Of a stretch of DNA of 64,000 bases, positions 8,267-18,850 are shown piece after piece. How positions within the stretch are numbered: the first letter of the stretch is position 1; each line of letters starts with the position of its first letter. Position numbers and translations under genes: made by a program. The DNA is from Alcanivorax quisquiliarum (GTDB lineage: Bacteria; Pseudomonadota; Gammaproteobacteria; Pseudomonadales; Alcanivoracaceae), in contig NZ_JALKII010000005.1 in assembly GCF_023051175.1 (NCBI RefSeq), forward strand, positions 1 to 64,000. The letters are read 5' to 3'. Under the pieces are notes generated by a model. It had not been told where the DNA came from and did no database searches. It saw nothing but the letters and a program-made list of their open reading frames with translations.

Positions 8267-9747
8267 GCTTTGCCGGCAGCCAGGTTGATCAGGTAACGGC
8301 TGAGCAGAGGCACCGGGCGGCCAGTGGCGCCTTTTTGTTTGCCGCCACTGATCCATGCAGTGCCGGCAATATCCAGGTGCGCCCAGTTGACTTCTTTGGT
8401 AAAGCGCGCGAGGAAGCAGGCCGCCGTGATCGAGCCGCCTTTCGGGCCGCCGATGTTGGCGATGTCGGCAAAGGGGCTGTCGAGCTGCTCCTGATAATCG
8501 TCCCACAGCGGCATGGGCCAGCCACGATCACCGGTTTCGTCACCGGCGACCAGCAATGCCTGAGCGAGTTCGGCATCATTGGCATACACCGCCTGAGCAT
8601 GGCTGCCCAGTGCCACGACGCAGGCGCCCGTCAGGGTGGCAATGTCGATCACGGTTTGCGGTTTGTATTTCTGCTGCACATACGTCAGCGCATCGCACAG
8701 CACCAGCCGGCCTTCGGCATCGGTGTTGAGAATTTCAACGGTCTGCCCGGAGAGCGTCTTGACGATATCGCCGGGGCGCGAGGCGCGGCCATCGGGCATG
8801 TTTTCCGCAGCAGCGATCACGGCGACCAGATTGATCGGCAGGCCCAGTTCGCAGACCGCCTTGATGGTGCCAAAGACGCTGGCGGCGCCGCCCATGTCAT
8901 ATTTCATTTCATCCATGCCGGCGCCAGGCTTGAGCGAAATGCCGCCAGTGTCGAAGGTAATGCCTTTACCGACCAGTGCGATCGGGGCGCCCTTGGCGCC
9001 CTGATACTCCAGCACGATGATTTGCCCTTCGCGCTCGCTACCGCGTGCGACAGCACAGAATGCACCCATGCCCAGTTTTTCGGCCTGCTGTTCGCTGATG
9101 ATCCTGACTTTCAGTGCCGGGTACTGCTTCGCCAGATCCTTGGCCACGGTGCTGAGATAAGCCGGGTAACAGTCGTTGGGCGGGCGGTTGCCGAGATCCT
9201 TGGCCAGTGCCATGCCGGCCGCGATAGCCAGCCCTTCGTTGAGCGCCTTGCGGGCGGCGGCGGGGCTGGCGGTGCTCAGCAATGTCCATTGTTTCAGGCG
9301 CTTGGCCGGCGCTTTCTCGCTGCGGTACTCGTCAAAGCGATACTGTGCATCGGCAAGCGCACGGCTGCCCTCGCGCACCAGCCAGAGTGCATCCTGGTCT
9401 TTGACGGCCAGGTCGGTGAGCAGCAATGCTGCGCTGCTGGCGCCGGTAGCGGCAACTGCACGCGCTGCGGTGGTGGCAAGTTGTAAGAAAGCTTGTACAG
9501 AAAGCCCGTTTTCAACGCCTGTGCCGACCAGCAAAAGGCGGCGAGCGGTGAGCGCCGGCGGATTGTGTAGCAGCAGCGTTTCTTGCTTCTTGCCGCTGAA
9601 ATCACCGTCTTTGACGTATACGGCGATCAGCTCGCGAGTGGCTTCCGGAAGCGTGACCGGCAGGTCGGTAGCGCCCTTGCTCAATGGTACGACCAGACAG
9701 TCCACCTTGAGTTTGGCTGCGGCTTTGCCGCTGACTGCGTACTCCAT
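8263..9747 (-). CDS. pepA: Leucyl aminopeptidase (cytosol aminopeptidase)
   Basis: 494 residues, the usual length for PepA of the M17 family. It removes N-terminal residues from peptides and needs two metal ions. The C-terminal catalytic domain has the diagnostic NTDAEGRLVLCDAL signature and the metal/active-site segment VGKGITFDTGGISLKPGAGM followed by MKYDMGGAASV. The N-terminal domain (residues 1-165) is the regulatory or DNA-binding half in E. coli PepA. First gene of the pepA-holC run, divergent from lptF. Confidence 0.97.
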   Translation of the reverse strand: MEYAVSGKAAAKLKVDCLVVPLSKGATDLPVTLPEATRELIAVYVKDGDFSGKKQETLLLHNPPALTARRLLLVGTGVENGLSVQAFLQLATTAARAVAATGASSAALLLTDLAVKDQDALWLVREGSRALADAQYRFDEYRSEKAPAKRLKQWTLLSTASPAAARKALNEGLAIAAGMALAKDLGNRPPNDCYPAYLSTVAKDLAKQYPALKVRIISEQQAEKLGMGAFCAVARGSEREGQIIVLEYQGAKGAPIALVGKGITFDTGGISLKPGAGMDEMKYDMGGAASVFGTIKAVCELGLPINLVAVIAAAENMPDGRASRPGDIVKTLSGQTVEILNTDAEGRLVLCDALTYVQQKYKPQTVIDIATLTGACVVALGSHAQAVYANDAELAQALLVAGDETGDRGWPMPLWDDYQEQLDSPFADIANIGGPKGGSITAACFLARFTKEVNWAHLDIAGTAWISGGKQKGATGRPVPLLSRYLINLAAGKA

Positions 9748-9812
9748 CTCATCTCCTGGGTTACAATGCGCCGGTTTAGACGTGAAACGGGCCTAACCCG
9801 GCAGGATACGGT

Positions 9813-10931
9813 TTGATTCTTTACCGCTATATCAACAGGCAGTTGTTCGTGACCACAGTGGTCGTCACCTTTGTGCTGGTGATGGTGCTGGTCAGCGGCC
9901 GCTTTATCAAGTATCTGGCAGAGGCTGCGGTGGGCGATATCGCTGCCGACGCGCTGTTTCTGATCATGGCGTTCCGCTTGCCGGAATTTCTGCAAATGAT
10001 CCTGCCGTTGAGCCTTTACATCGGCGTGCTGCTGGTGCTCGGCCGCATGTACGTCGATAACGAGATGGTGGTGCTCAAGGCTGGCGGCGTTAGTGAATGG
10101 GCACTGATGCGTGCGATGGCCTTGCCGGTACTGATGACGGCAGCGCTTATTGCGCTGTTCTCGCTGTATGTGACGCCGAAAGGCGATGCCGAGGTGGCGC
10201 AGCTGTTCGAGGAGCAGCGCGGCCGATCCGTGCTGGAGCTGCTGGCGCCGGGGCGCTTTCATGTGCGCGGTAGTGATGGCGGCTACCGCGCGACCTATGC
10301 AGAATCGTTGAACCGCGATGAGGGCGCGCTGGAGCGCGTATTTCTCTCCGAGTTTCGTATGGCACCGGAGGGCGATGGCGCCACAGAGCTGCTGACAGTA
10401 TGGGCGCGACAGGGGCGCCTGGTGGAACAGCTGGGGATGACCTATCTGGAGCTCACCGGTGGCTATCAGTATCAGGGCCGCCCTGGTGATGCAGATTTCC
10501 GTACTGTGTATTTTGACCGCGCACTGGTGCGGGTCGGTCGCGAACAGGGGCCGATGCGGCCGCCAAAGACGCGCAGCTGGACCACCAGCGAGTTGCTGGC
10601 CAGTGATGCCAACGAGGCCCGAGCGGAACTGCAATGGCGACTGTCTCTGATTGTCATTGTGCCGCTGATGGCGCTGGCTGCCATACCGCTGGCGCGAGTG
10701 AGCCCCCGGCAGGGCCGGTTTGGCAAACTGATCCCGGCGATTCTCATCTATATGTTCTATATGGGGCTGCTGTTGGTCATGCGCAGCGCCATCAGCGACG
10801 TGGAAGGTGATCTGCCGTTGTATTTGCACTCCATCTGGATTCACTTGCTGGCGGCCTTGCTGGTGGTGGCTTTGTATCTGGTACCGGCATGGTCGGCAAA
10901 ACGCCGCTACGGCCGGGGGATGCGCACGTGA
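9813..10931 (+). CDS. lptF: LPS export ABC transporter permease LptF
   Basis: 372 residues. LptF and LptG form the inner-membrane part of the LptB2FG transporter that extracts lipopolysaccharide. Membrane helices are visible at about 12-30, 55-80 and 100-120 and again in a C-terminal set (about 280-365). The beta-jellyroll periplasmic domain lies between them. The start is TTG at 9813 (ILYRYINRQ is the conserved opening); no ATG is available nearby. The 3' end overlaps lptG by 4 bases. The gene is divergent from pepA with a 65-base gap. Confidence 0.95.
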   Translation: MILYRYINRQLFVTTVVVTFVLVMVLVSGRFIKYLAEAAVGDIAADALFLIMAFRLPEFLQMILPLSLYIGVLLVLGRMYVDNEMVVLKAGGVSEWALMRAMALPVLMTAALIALFSLYVTPKGDAEVAQLFEEQRGRSVLELLAPGRFHVRGSDGGYRATYAESLNRDEGALERVFLSEFRMAPEGDGATELLTVWARQGRLVEQLGMTYLELTGGYQYQGRPGDADFRTVYFDRALVRVGREQGPMRPPKTRSWTTSELLASDANEARAELQWRLSLIVIVPLMALAAIPLARVSPRQGRFGKLIPAILIYMFYMGLLLVMRSAISDVEGDLPLYLHSIWIHLLAALLVVALYLVPAWSAKRRYGRGMRT

Positions 10932-11989
10932 AGTTGCTCAACGGTTATCTGTGGCGAGCGGTGATGGTGGCATCGCTGGGGGTCATCGGTGTGCTGGTGG
11001 CGCTGGATTGCCTGTTCAGTTTCATTGCCGAGCTTGAAGGATTGCGCGGCAATTATCAGGCTTGGCAGGCACTGCAATTCGTATTCACCACCGTACCCCG
11101 GCGGTTTGCTGATTTCCTGCCCATGGCGATCCTGCTGGGCACACTGATCGGACTCGGAGTGCTGGCCAACAGCGGCGAACTGACCGTGATCCGCGCCGCC
11201 GGGGTTTCCGTGGGCCGGGTGAGCTGGATGGTGCTGCGGCCGGCCTTGCTGTTGCTGGTGGTGGGCATGGCGATAGGCGAATTTATCTCGCCATACACCG
11301 AGCAGATTGCGCAGAGTAATCGCGCCATCGCCGAGGGCGGCGGCGAGGCGTTGAGTTCACGTTATGGCTATTGGCATCGCGAGGGTGACGAGTTCATCCA
11401 TATTAATGCGGTGCAGCCTAACGGGGTGCTATACGGCGTAACGCGCTATCGGTTTCGCGCCGATCGCACGCTGGCGGAGGCGCAGTTTATCCAGCGGGCG
11501 CTTTATCAGGGCGGCCACTGGTTTCTGGAGGGCGTGCGCGGCAGCAAGTTGCTGGAAGAACAGGTGGTGCCCTATACCCAGGAAACGGGCGTGTGGGAAA
11601 CCTCCCTGACCCCTGAATTGCTGGCTGTGGTGGTGCTTGATCCGGAGCGCCTGGCGATCAGAAAGCTGGTGGAATATTCACGTTATCTGGCCCGGCAGGG
11701 GTTGGAGGCCGCCGAGTATCAGCTGTCGTTCTGGCAAAAGGTGCTGCAGCCTCTGGCAACGCTGGGCATGGTGCTGATCGCGATCTCGTTTATTTTCGGG
11801 CCGCTGCGGGAAGTCACCATGGGGCTGCGGCTGACAGCAGGCATCGTTGCCGGGTTATTGTTCTACTATGGCCAGCAGTTTTTTGGCCACCTGAGCCTGG
11901 TGTTCAACACCTCACCGTTATTGGCGGCGGCAGTGCCACCGCTGGTGTGCTTCGGGCTTGGATTATGGCTGCTCAGGCGGGTGCGCTAG
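10928..11989 (+). CDS. lptG: LPS export ABC transporter permease LptG
   Basis: 353 residues from GTG 10928 (KLLNGYLWRAV); the GTGA overlap with the lptF stop indicates coupling. It is the partner permease of LptF. Two helix groups (about 15-110 and 270-350) flank the periplasmic jellyroll domain. FISPYTEQIAQSNRA lies just after the third helix, as in the family. The gene ends at a CTAG shared with the stop codon of the opposing RDD gene. Confidence 0.94.
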   Translation: MKLLNGYLWRAVMVASLGVIGVLVALDCLFSFIAELEGLRGNYQAWQALQFVFTTVPRRFADFLPMAILLGTLIGLGVLANSGELTVIRAAGVSVGRVSWMVLRPALLLLVVGMAIGEFISPYTEQIAQSNRAIAEGGGEALSSRYGYWHREGDEFIHINAVQPNGVLYGVTRYRFRADRTLAEAQFIQRALYQGGHWFLEGVRGSKLLEEQVVPYTQETGVWETSLTPELLAVVVLDPERLAIRKLVEYSRYLARQGLEAAEYQLSFWQKVLQPLATLGMVLIAISFIFGPLREVTMGLRLTAGIVAGLLFYYGQQFFGHLSLVFNTSPLLAAAVPPLVCFGLGLWLLRRVR

Positions 11990-12474
11990 CGGCTCTGCTT
12001 CTTTTCCTGCCCGATTTTGGGCAACGTTATGGTCACTGTGCCGGAGAGCCGGTCGTGCAGTGTCTGCCGGCTCGGCGGCACCAGCGCGAGCAGGTATCCG
12101 GCACCCAGCAGTATCCACGTCACCAGCCCCGCGCCAAATCGCTTCAGCGTATCCAGCAGCGTCAGCGCGCCGCCATCCGCCCGGCGCACATGAATGCGCC
12201 AGGTCTTCATGCCCAGCGTTTGCCCTCCATGCAGCCAGAACCACGCGTAAAAGGCCCATATTTCCAGCAACAGCAACGGCAATAACACGCCCTGCGAGAA
12301 CCAGACCGGCGGTTTGGTAACGCCGTTAAGTTCTGCAACAGGCAGCCCTGAATGAAGATAGAGCGGCACCACGATGCCAGTGGTCACGAAGATCAGCGCC
12401 GCGAGCAATAGCGCGTCATAGCCCAGCGCGGCCAGGCGGCGGGCAAGGGAAGCAGGGGGCAATGGGGTTGTCAT
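11986..12474 (-). CDS. RDD family membrane protein
   Basis: 162 residues from ATG 12474. RDD signatures are visible: LARRLAALGYDALLL at the first helix, QTLGMKTWRIHVRRADGG after the second, and an RQTLHDRLSGT segment near the end. Three hydrophobic helices (about 14-36, 60-85, 112-132) place it in the inner membrane. Function is unknown in most such proteins; some are linked to ion transport. It is convergent with lptG, and the two stop codons share four bases. Confidence 0.88.
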   Translation of the reverse strand: MTTPLPPASLARRLAALGYDALLLAALIFVTTGIVVPLYLHSGLPVAELNGVTKPPVWFSQGVLLPLLLLEIWAFYAWFWLHGGQTLGMKTWRIHVRRADGGALTLLDTLKRFGAGLVTWILLGAGYLLALVPPSRQTLHDRLSGTVTITLPKIGQEKKQSR

Positions 12475-12621
12475 CAAGGTCTCTTGTAGTCTTGGGCGCG
12501 GCAACCGCGGGCGGCTCGTCTTGTCTCGTGCATTGTACCGGGCCGCAGAAGCAAAATTGTAACGACGCTGCGGGTAAGGGGGAAGGGCGTGACTATGCCG
12601 GGGAATTGAGCTTTTCTCCGA

Positions 12622-12646
12622 TAAGATATATCTTAAGATGCATCTT
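12622..12646 (+). promoter_or_regulatory. Tandem palindromes, likely PadR operator
   Basis: Two palindromes overlap by one base: TAAGATATATCTTA (12622-12635) and AAGATGCATCTT (12635-12646). They lie 27 bases before the PadR start. AT-rich dyads of this form are the expected target type for PadR/YqjI-like repressors (family knowledge), and the position fits autoregulation of the two-gene operon. Confidence 0.65.
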
Positions 12647-12673
12647 TAGTGGCGACATACAAGGAAAGGCAGC

Positions 12674-13255
12674 TTGGAAAAGAGCAATACGAGGCGGCAA
12701 CAACAGCGCAGCGGTGCGGAGCAACTGACCCGTGGGCGCAAGTTCAGTGCGGAGGAATTGCGGCTCACGCTGCTCTGGTGTCTGCAACAAGCGCCGGCTC
12801 ACGGCTATCAACTGATCAAGCAGCTGGGCGCGTTGTCTCATGGGTACTACAGCCCGAGCCCTGGTGTGCTTTACCCGGCTCTGGCCCAGCTGGAAGCAAG
12901 TCGGCTGGCAGAGGTGGAGCAATGTGGCAAGCGCAAACGCTATCGGCTGACCGCCGCCGGGCGCGATTATGTGCAGGCTCATCAACAGCAGGCCGAGTTG
13001 CTCATCGCCGCGTTGCGCCATGCTGCCAAGCGGATGCAGTGGTTGAGCCTGGCGGGCGAAAGCGAGGCGCTGGCATCCGAGACCACTGGCTGGCTGCCGG
13101 AATACATTCACGCGCGCAGGGCGTTACGAACCGCATTGTTGGCCAATAGTGAGGCCGACCATGCTGCCCAGCGGCGCCTAATCGAAATATTGCAGCGCGC
13201 CAGTGCCGAAATTCTTGCTGTCGCCGGGCGCGCCGGCCCTTCTTCTGAGGTGTGA
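12674..13255 (+). CDS. PadR-family transcriptional regulator (YqjI-like)
   Basis: 193 residues from a TTG start at 12674, chosen because AAGGAAAGG (12661-12669) is a good ribosome site just upstream. The winged-helix domain (residues about 25-105) has the PadR hallmarks: LLWCLQQAPAHGYQLIKQL, SPSPGVLYPALAQLE and a KRKRYRLTAAGRDY wing. The C-terminus is helical. The stop abuts the ATG of a siderophore-interacting protein, the same pairing as E. coli yqjI-yqjH, where the regulator responds to nickel/iron. By analogy this is a metal-responsive repressor of the operon (inference). Confidence 0.88.
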   Translation: MEKSNTRRQQQRSGAEQLTRGRKFSAEELRLTLLWCLQQAPAHGYQLIKQLGALSHGYYSPSPGVLYPALAQLEASRLAEVEQCGKRKRYRLTAAGRDYVQAHQQQAELLIAALRHAAKRMQWLSLAGESEALASETTGWLPEYIHARRALRTALLANSEADHAAQRRLIEILQRASAEILAVAGRAGPSSEV

Positions 13256-14074
13256 ATGATGACCGACGATCTGCTTGCCGTACGAAGAGTGCGCCATCCG
13301 ATTAAGGTGCGCAGGCTGGAGGTAAAACGCATCACCGAGCTGAGCCCGGCGATGCGGCGTATCACGCTGACCGGCCCCGAGCTGGCCGGGTTTTACTCTG
13401 CCTCGTTCGATGATCACGTCAAGTTGATGGTGCCGGAGCGTGCCGGGGCTGCATTGCATTTGCCTGTTTTGGGCGAGCAGGGGCTGGTGTTTGCGGAGGG
13501 GCGGCCGAAACCGGCAATGCGGGATTACACGCCGCGCCGATATGATCCGGTTGCCAATGAGCTGGATATCGATTTCGTGCTGCATCACGAGGGGCCGGCC
13601 ACCGACTGGGCCACCGCTGCCGAGCCTGGCCATGCGCTGGGCATTGCCGGCCCGCGTGGCTCGTTCGTTATTCCCATGGCTTTCGATTGGCACTTGCTGA
13701 TCGGTGACGAGACAGCCATACCGGCGATCGGACGGCGGCTGGAGGAATTGCCGGCCGAGGCCACGGCGATTGCCATCATCAAAGTGAAGAGCGAGCAAGC
13801 CAGGCAGGCGCTTGCCAGCCAGGGTTCGTTGCAACTGCGCTGGGTGGTCGAGGCCGGGCTACCGGAGAGCGGCGGCATGGGCGCGCTGGAAGCTGCCGTG
13901 CGGGAACTGGTGCTGCCGCCGGGCGAGGGTTATGTCTGGGCGGCGGGTGAGTACAGCGATATCAAAGCGGTGCGGCACTATCTGGCCACTGAGCTGGGTA
14001 TCGACAAAAGCCGTATCCGGGCGGCCAGCTACTGGCGCCGTTCGCAGCCGGATAGCCATGAGCACTTTGAATAG
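13256..14074 (+). CDS. Siderophore-interacting protein (ferric-chelate reductase family)
   Basis: 272 residues. Proteins of this family (ViuB, YqjH) are FAD-dependent cytoplasmic reductases that release iron from siderophores. The FAD-binding barrel (about 15-140) contains MRDYTPRRYDP. The NAD(P)-binding half begins at HLLIGDETAIPAIGRRLEEL (about 143-162). The C-terminus has YVWAAGEYSDIKAVRHYL and RAASYWRR, typical of the family. It starts directly after the PadR stop; ATG 13259 is an equally possible start. No siderophore uptake gene is adjacent. Confidence 0.92.
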   Translation: MMTDDLLAVRRVRHPIKVRRLEVKRITELSPAMRRITLTGPELAGFYSASFDDHVKLMVPERAGAALHLPVLGEQGLVFAEGRPKPAMRDYTPRRYDPVANELDIDFVLHHEGPATDWATAAEPGHALGIAGPRGSFVIPMAFDWHLLIGDETAIPAIGRRLEELPAEATAIAIIKVKSEQARQALASQGSLQLRWVVEAGLPESGGMGALEAAVRELVLPPGEGYVWAAGEYSDIKAVRHYLATELGIDKSRIRAASYWRRSQPDSHEHFE

Positions 14075-14188
14075 CCGGCGCCGGCCGGGGGCTTTCTTCG
14101 AGAAGACAGGTCTTTGGAGAAGCCAAGCGCTTTGGTGAGGCCGGGCGGGGCACGCAAGGCATGCAAGACACCAAGCATGCAAGATAGT

Positions 14189-14275
14189 TGGTACCAGAGG
14201 CCGGACTCGAACCGGCACGGGTTTTACCCCAACGGATTTTGAATCCGTCGTGTCTACCAATTTCACCACTCTGGC
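14189..14275 (-). tRNA. tRNA-Leu (anticodon CAA)
   Basis: The minus strand folds as an 87-nt class II tRNA. The acceptor arm GCCAGAG pairs with CTCTGGT and is followed by A and an encoded CCA (TGG at 14189-14191 on the plus strand). The anticodon stem ACGGA/TCCGT holds the loop TTCAAAA, giving anticodon CAA (leucine UUG). A long variable arm and GGTTCGAGTCC in the T arm complete it. It is divergent from queA, an arrangement also seen in pseudomonads. Confidence 0.96.
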
Positions 14276-14288
14276 ACGGTGGGGCGGC

Positions 14289-14294
14289 AGTATA
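14289..14294 (-). promoter_or_regulatory. -10 box of the tRNA-Leu promoter
   Basis: The minus strand reads TATACT 14 bases before the tRNA, followed by the GC-rich discriminator GCCGCCCC typical of stable-RNA promoters under stringent control. The -35 (TAGCGA at 17 bases) is poor. Confidence 0.55.
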
Positions 14295-14394
14295 CCGAAG
14301 AACATTAGCGCTCGCTACGCGTTTGCGCGACTGGTCAGCGCCGGGCTGCGCCCTGTATCCTTGCGCCCCCAATGAGTCGTGCCGGTCAAGTACG

Positions 14395-16550
<2,156 letters not shown>

Positions 16551-16562
16551 ATGGAGCGAAAC

Positions 16563-16949
16563 ATGAATCAGACCCACAATACATCCGCCATGGGTGCCCT
16601 GGCGACACGCCTGCCATTGGTTCTGGCTGGCCTGTTGCTGGCCGGCCCGGCCTTTGCCCAGGCAGCACCGGGCGGTGGCGGCTTTGAACTGGTGTTCATC
16701 GTCATCATGATGGTGGTGTTTTATTTCTTCCTGATCCGCCCGCAGACCAAGCGTGCAAAAGAGCACCGGGAACTGGTCAGTGCTTTGGCCAAGGGTGATG
16801 AAGTGGTCACCAGTGGCGGCATGCTCGGCAAGATCACCAAGGTGACAGACGATTATGTAGTGATCGAGATCGCCAGCAACATGGAGATCAAGGTGCAGAA
16901 GCACTCGGTCCAGGCGACGTTGCCGAAAGGCACTATCAAGTCCATCTAA
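16563..16949 (+). CDS. yajC: Preprotein translocase subunit YajC
   Basis: 128 residues from ATG 16563, chosen for the GGAG at 16553-16556; an upstream ATG at 16551 would leave no room for a ribosome site. YajC associates with SecDF at the Sec translocon. A single membrane helix (about 40-57) precedes FFLIRPQTKRAKEH, then the small cytoplasmic domain with GDEVVTSGGMLGKI. An extra hydrophobic stretch ending in an AFAQA-like cleavage site sits before the main helix, so the N-terminus may be processed. Confidence 0.94.
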   Translation: MNQTHNTSAMGALATRLPLVLAGLLLAGPAFAQAAPGGGGFELVFIVIMMVVFYFFLIRPQTKRAKEHRELVSALAKGDEVVTSGGMLGKITKVTDDYVVIEIASNMEIKVQKHSVQATLPKGTIKSI

Positions 16950-16965
16950 GCCACTGGAGAACCCC

Positions 16966-18843
16966 ATGAGCCGCTACCCGCGCGGGAAATTTTTCCTGCT
17001 GCTGGCCGTGCTGGTCGTCTGTGGCCTGTATGCGATGCCAAACCTGTATCCGGATGTGCCCGCGATACAGATCACCCGTTCCGAAGCTGGCGCTGAAGTC
17101 TCACAAGATGCCATCGCTCGGCTTACCACTGCATTGGATCAAGCTGGCATCAGCTACGGTACCGGAGAGACTGTCGGTGGCTCATGGCTGCTGCGGCTGG
17201 ATGATTCCGATGCACAGCTGCGCGCCCGCGATCTGGCGGAACGCACCTTGGGCCGGGATTATGTGGTGGCGCTGAACCTTGCGCCTACTACACCTGCCTG
17301 GTTGCGCGCCTTCGGGGCCAGCCCGGTCGGGCTGGGGCTTGATCTGCGCGGCGGCGTACACTTTCTTTTACAGGTCGATATGGACTCGGCGCTGGATCAC
17401 CGGCTGGAATCCTGGGCAGCCGAGCTGCGCCTGGTGTTGCGTGACGCCGGCATTCGTTATCGTGAGGTAAGCCACCAGGGCCATGATCTGATTGCGCGTT
17501 TTGACAATAGCGACGATCTGAACAGCGCCCAGGCCGCGTTGCGTAACCAGTTCAATGAATTTACCGTGCGCCGCGAAAATGATCGCAACCAGCTGCGGCT
17601 GACAGTGACGCAAGAGGCGATCTCCGAGATTCAGGATTACGCCGTCGATCAGAACCGCACTGCGCTGAACAATCGGGTCAATGAGCTGGGTGTGGCATCA
17701 CCGGTCGTGCAACGCCAGGGGGCGGATCGTATCGTGGTGCAACTGCCGGGCGTGCAGGATGCCAGCCAGGCGCGGCGGATTCTTGGTCGCACAGCGACGC
17801 TGGAGTTTCGTCTGGTTGCTGATGACGTCGACCCGGTGCGCATCCAGTCCGGCATTGCGCCGCCGGGCACGGAAATCTTCCCCTTCAAGGGCGATACGCG
17901 TAACCCGGTAGTATTGCGGCGGCAAAACATTGTCACGGGTGATCAAGTGACTAACGCGCAAATGGGCTTTGATGAAAACGGCATGCCCGAAGTAAATATC
18001 TCGCTGGATGCCAGCGGTGCGCGCAACATGCAGCGGGTCACATCGCGCAACGTGGGCCGGCCGATGGGGGTGCTGTTCATCGAAACGCGAACAGACATCG
18101 AGACGGTCATCAATGAAGAAGGCGAACGCGAGCAGCGTGCCACCAGCAGCCGCGATGCGTATGTCATCAACGTGGCCAATATCCGCGATACCCTGGGCAG
18201 CCGCTTCCGCATCACCGGGCTGGATAGCCCGGCAGGTGCTGCGGAGCTGGCGCTGTTGCTGCGGGCCGGTGGCCTGGCAGCGCCGATGTATATCGCCGAG
18301 GAGCGAACCATCGGGCCAAGCCTGGGGGCGGAGAATGTTGCTGCCGGCATGAAGTCCATGGTGCTCGGGCTGGTGTTGGTGCTGGCGTTCATGCTGTGGC
18401 GCTACAAAATGTTCGGCGTGTTCGCGAACGTCGCGTTGCTCGGCAACCTGGTTATTATGGTGGGTATCATGTCGATGATTCCAGGCGTCACACTGACGTT
18501 GCCTGGTATCGCCGGTATCGTGCTGACGGTAGGTATGGCAGTTGATGCCAACGTGCTGATTTATGAACGCATCCGTCAGGAGCTGGCCGATGGCCGGCCG
18601 CCGCTACAGGCCATCGATGCCGGTTACGAGCGCGCTTTCCAGACCATTCTGGACGCCAATATCACCACACTGATTGTGGCGGTGATCCTGTTTGCTGCGG
18701 GTTCCGGCACGGTGCAGGGCTTCGCTGTCACGCTGTTTATCGGCGTCAGCGTTTCCATGTTCACGGCTATCGTCGGTACGCGTGCGCTGGCTGACCTGGT
18801 CTATGGTCGCCGCAAGCGTGCGCCGGCCCGGCTGAGTATCTGA
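16966..18843 (+). CDS. secD: Protein translocase subunit SecD
   Basis: 625 residues. SecD with SecF uses the proton gradient to drive late steps of export. An N-terminal helix (8-25) is followed by the large periplasmic P1 domain, which has the GLDLRGGVHFLLQVD motif. A C-terminal five-helix bundle (about 460-615) carries GMAVDANVLIYERIRQEL and the following DANITTLI segment. It lies 16 bases after yajC and 7 before secF, clearly one operon. Confidence 0.97.
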   Translation: MSRYPRGKFFLLLAVLVVCGLYAMPNLYPDVPAIQITRSEAGAEVSQDAIARLTTALDQAGISYGTGETVGGSWLLRLDDSDAQLRARDLAERTLGRDYVVALNLAPTTPAWLRAFGASPVGLGLDLRGGVHFLLQVDMDSALDHRLESWAAELRLVLRDAGIRYREVSHQGHDLIARFDNSDDLNSAQAALRNQFNEFTVRRENDRNQLRLTVTQEAISEIQDYAVDQNRTALNNRVNELGVASPVVQRQGADRIVVQLPGVQDASQARRILGRTATLEFRLVADDVDPVRIQSGIAPPGTEIFPFKGDTRNPVVLRRQNIVTGDQVTNAQMGFDENGMPEVNISLDASGARNMQRVTSRNVGRPMGVLFIETRTDIETVINEEGEREQRATSSRDAYVINVANIRDTLGSRFRITGLDSPAGAAELALLLRAGGLAAPMYIAEERTIGPSLGAENVAAGMKSMVLGLVLVLAFMLWRYKMFGVFANVALLGNLVIMVGIMSMIPGVTLTLPGIAGIVLTVGMAVDANVLIYERIRQELADGRPPLQAIDAGYERAFQTILDANITTLIVAVILFAAGSGTVQGFAVTLFIGVSVSMFTAIVGTRALADLVYGRRKRAPARLSI

Positions 18844-18850
18844 GGTGGTT

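Noticed and set aside
9681-10844. A 387-codon minus-strand frame opposite lptF
   Set aside because: Antisense shadow of a clear LptF gene.
14188-14394. Apparent N-terminal extension of queA
   Set aside because: It runs antisense through tRNA-Leu; the conserved QueA N-terminus begins at 14395.
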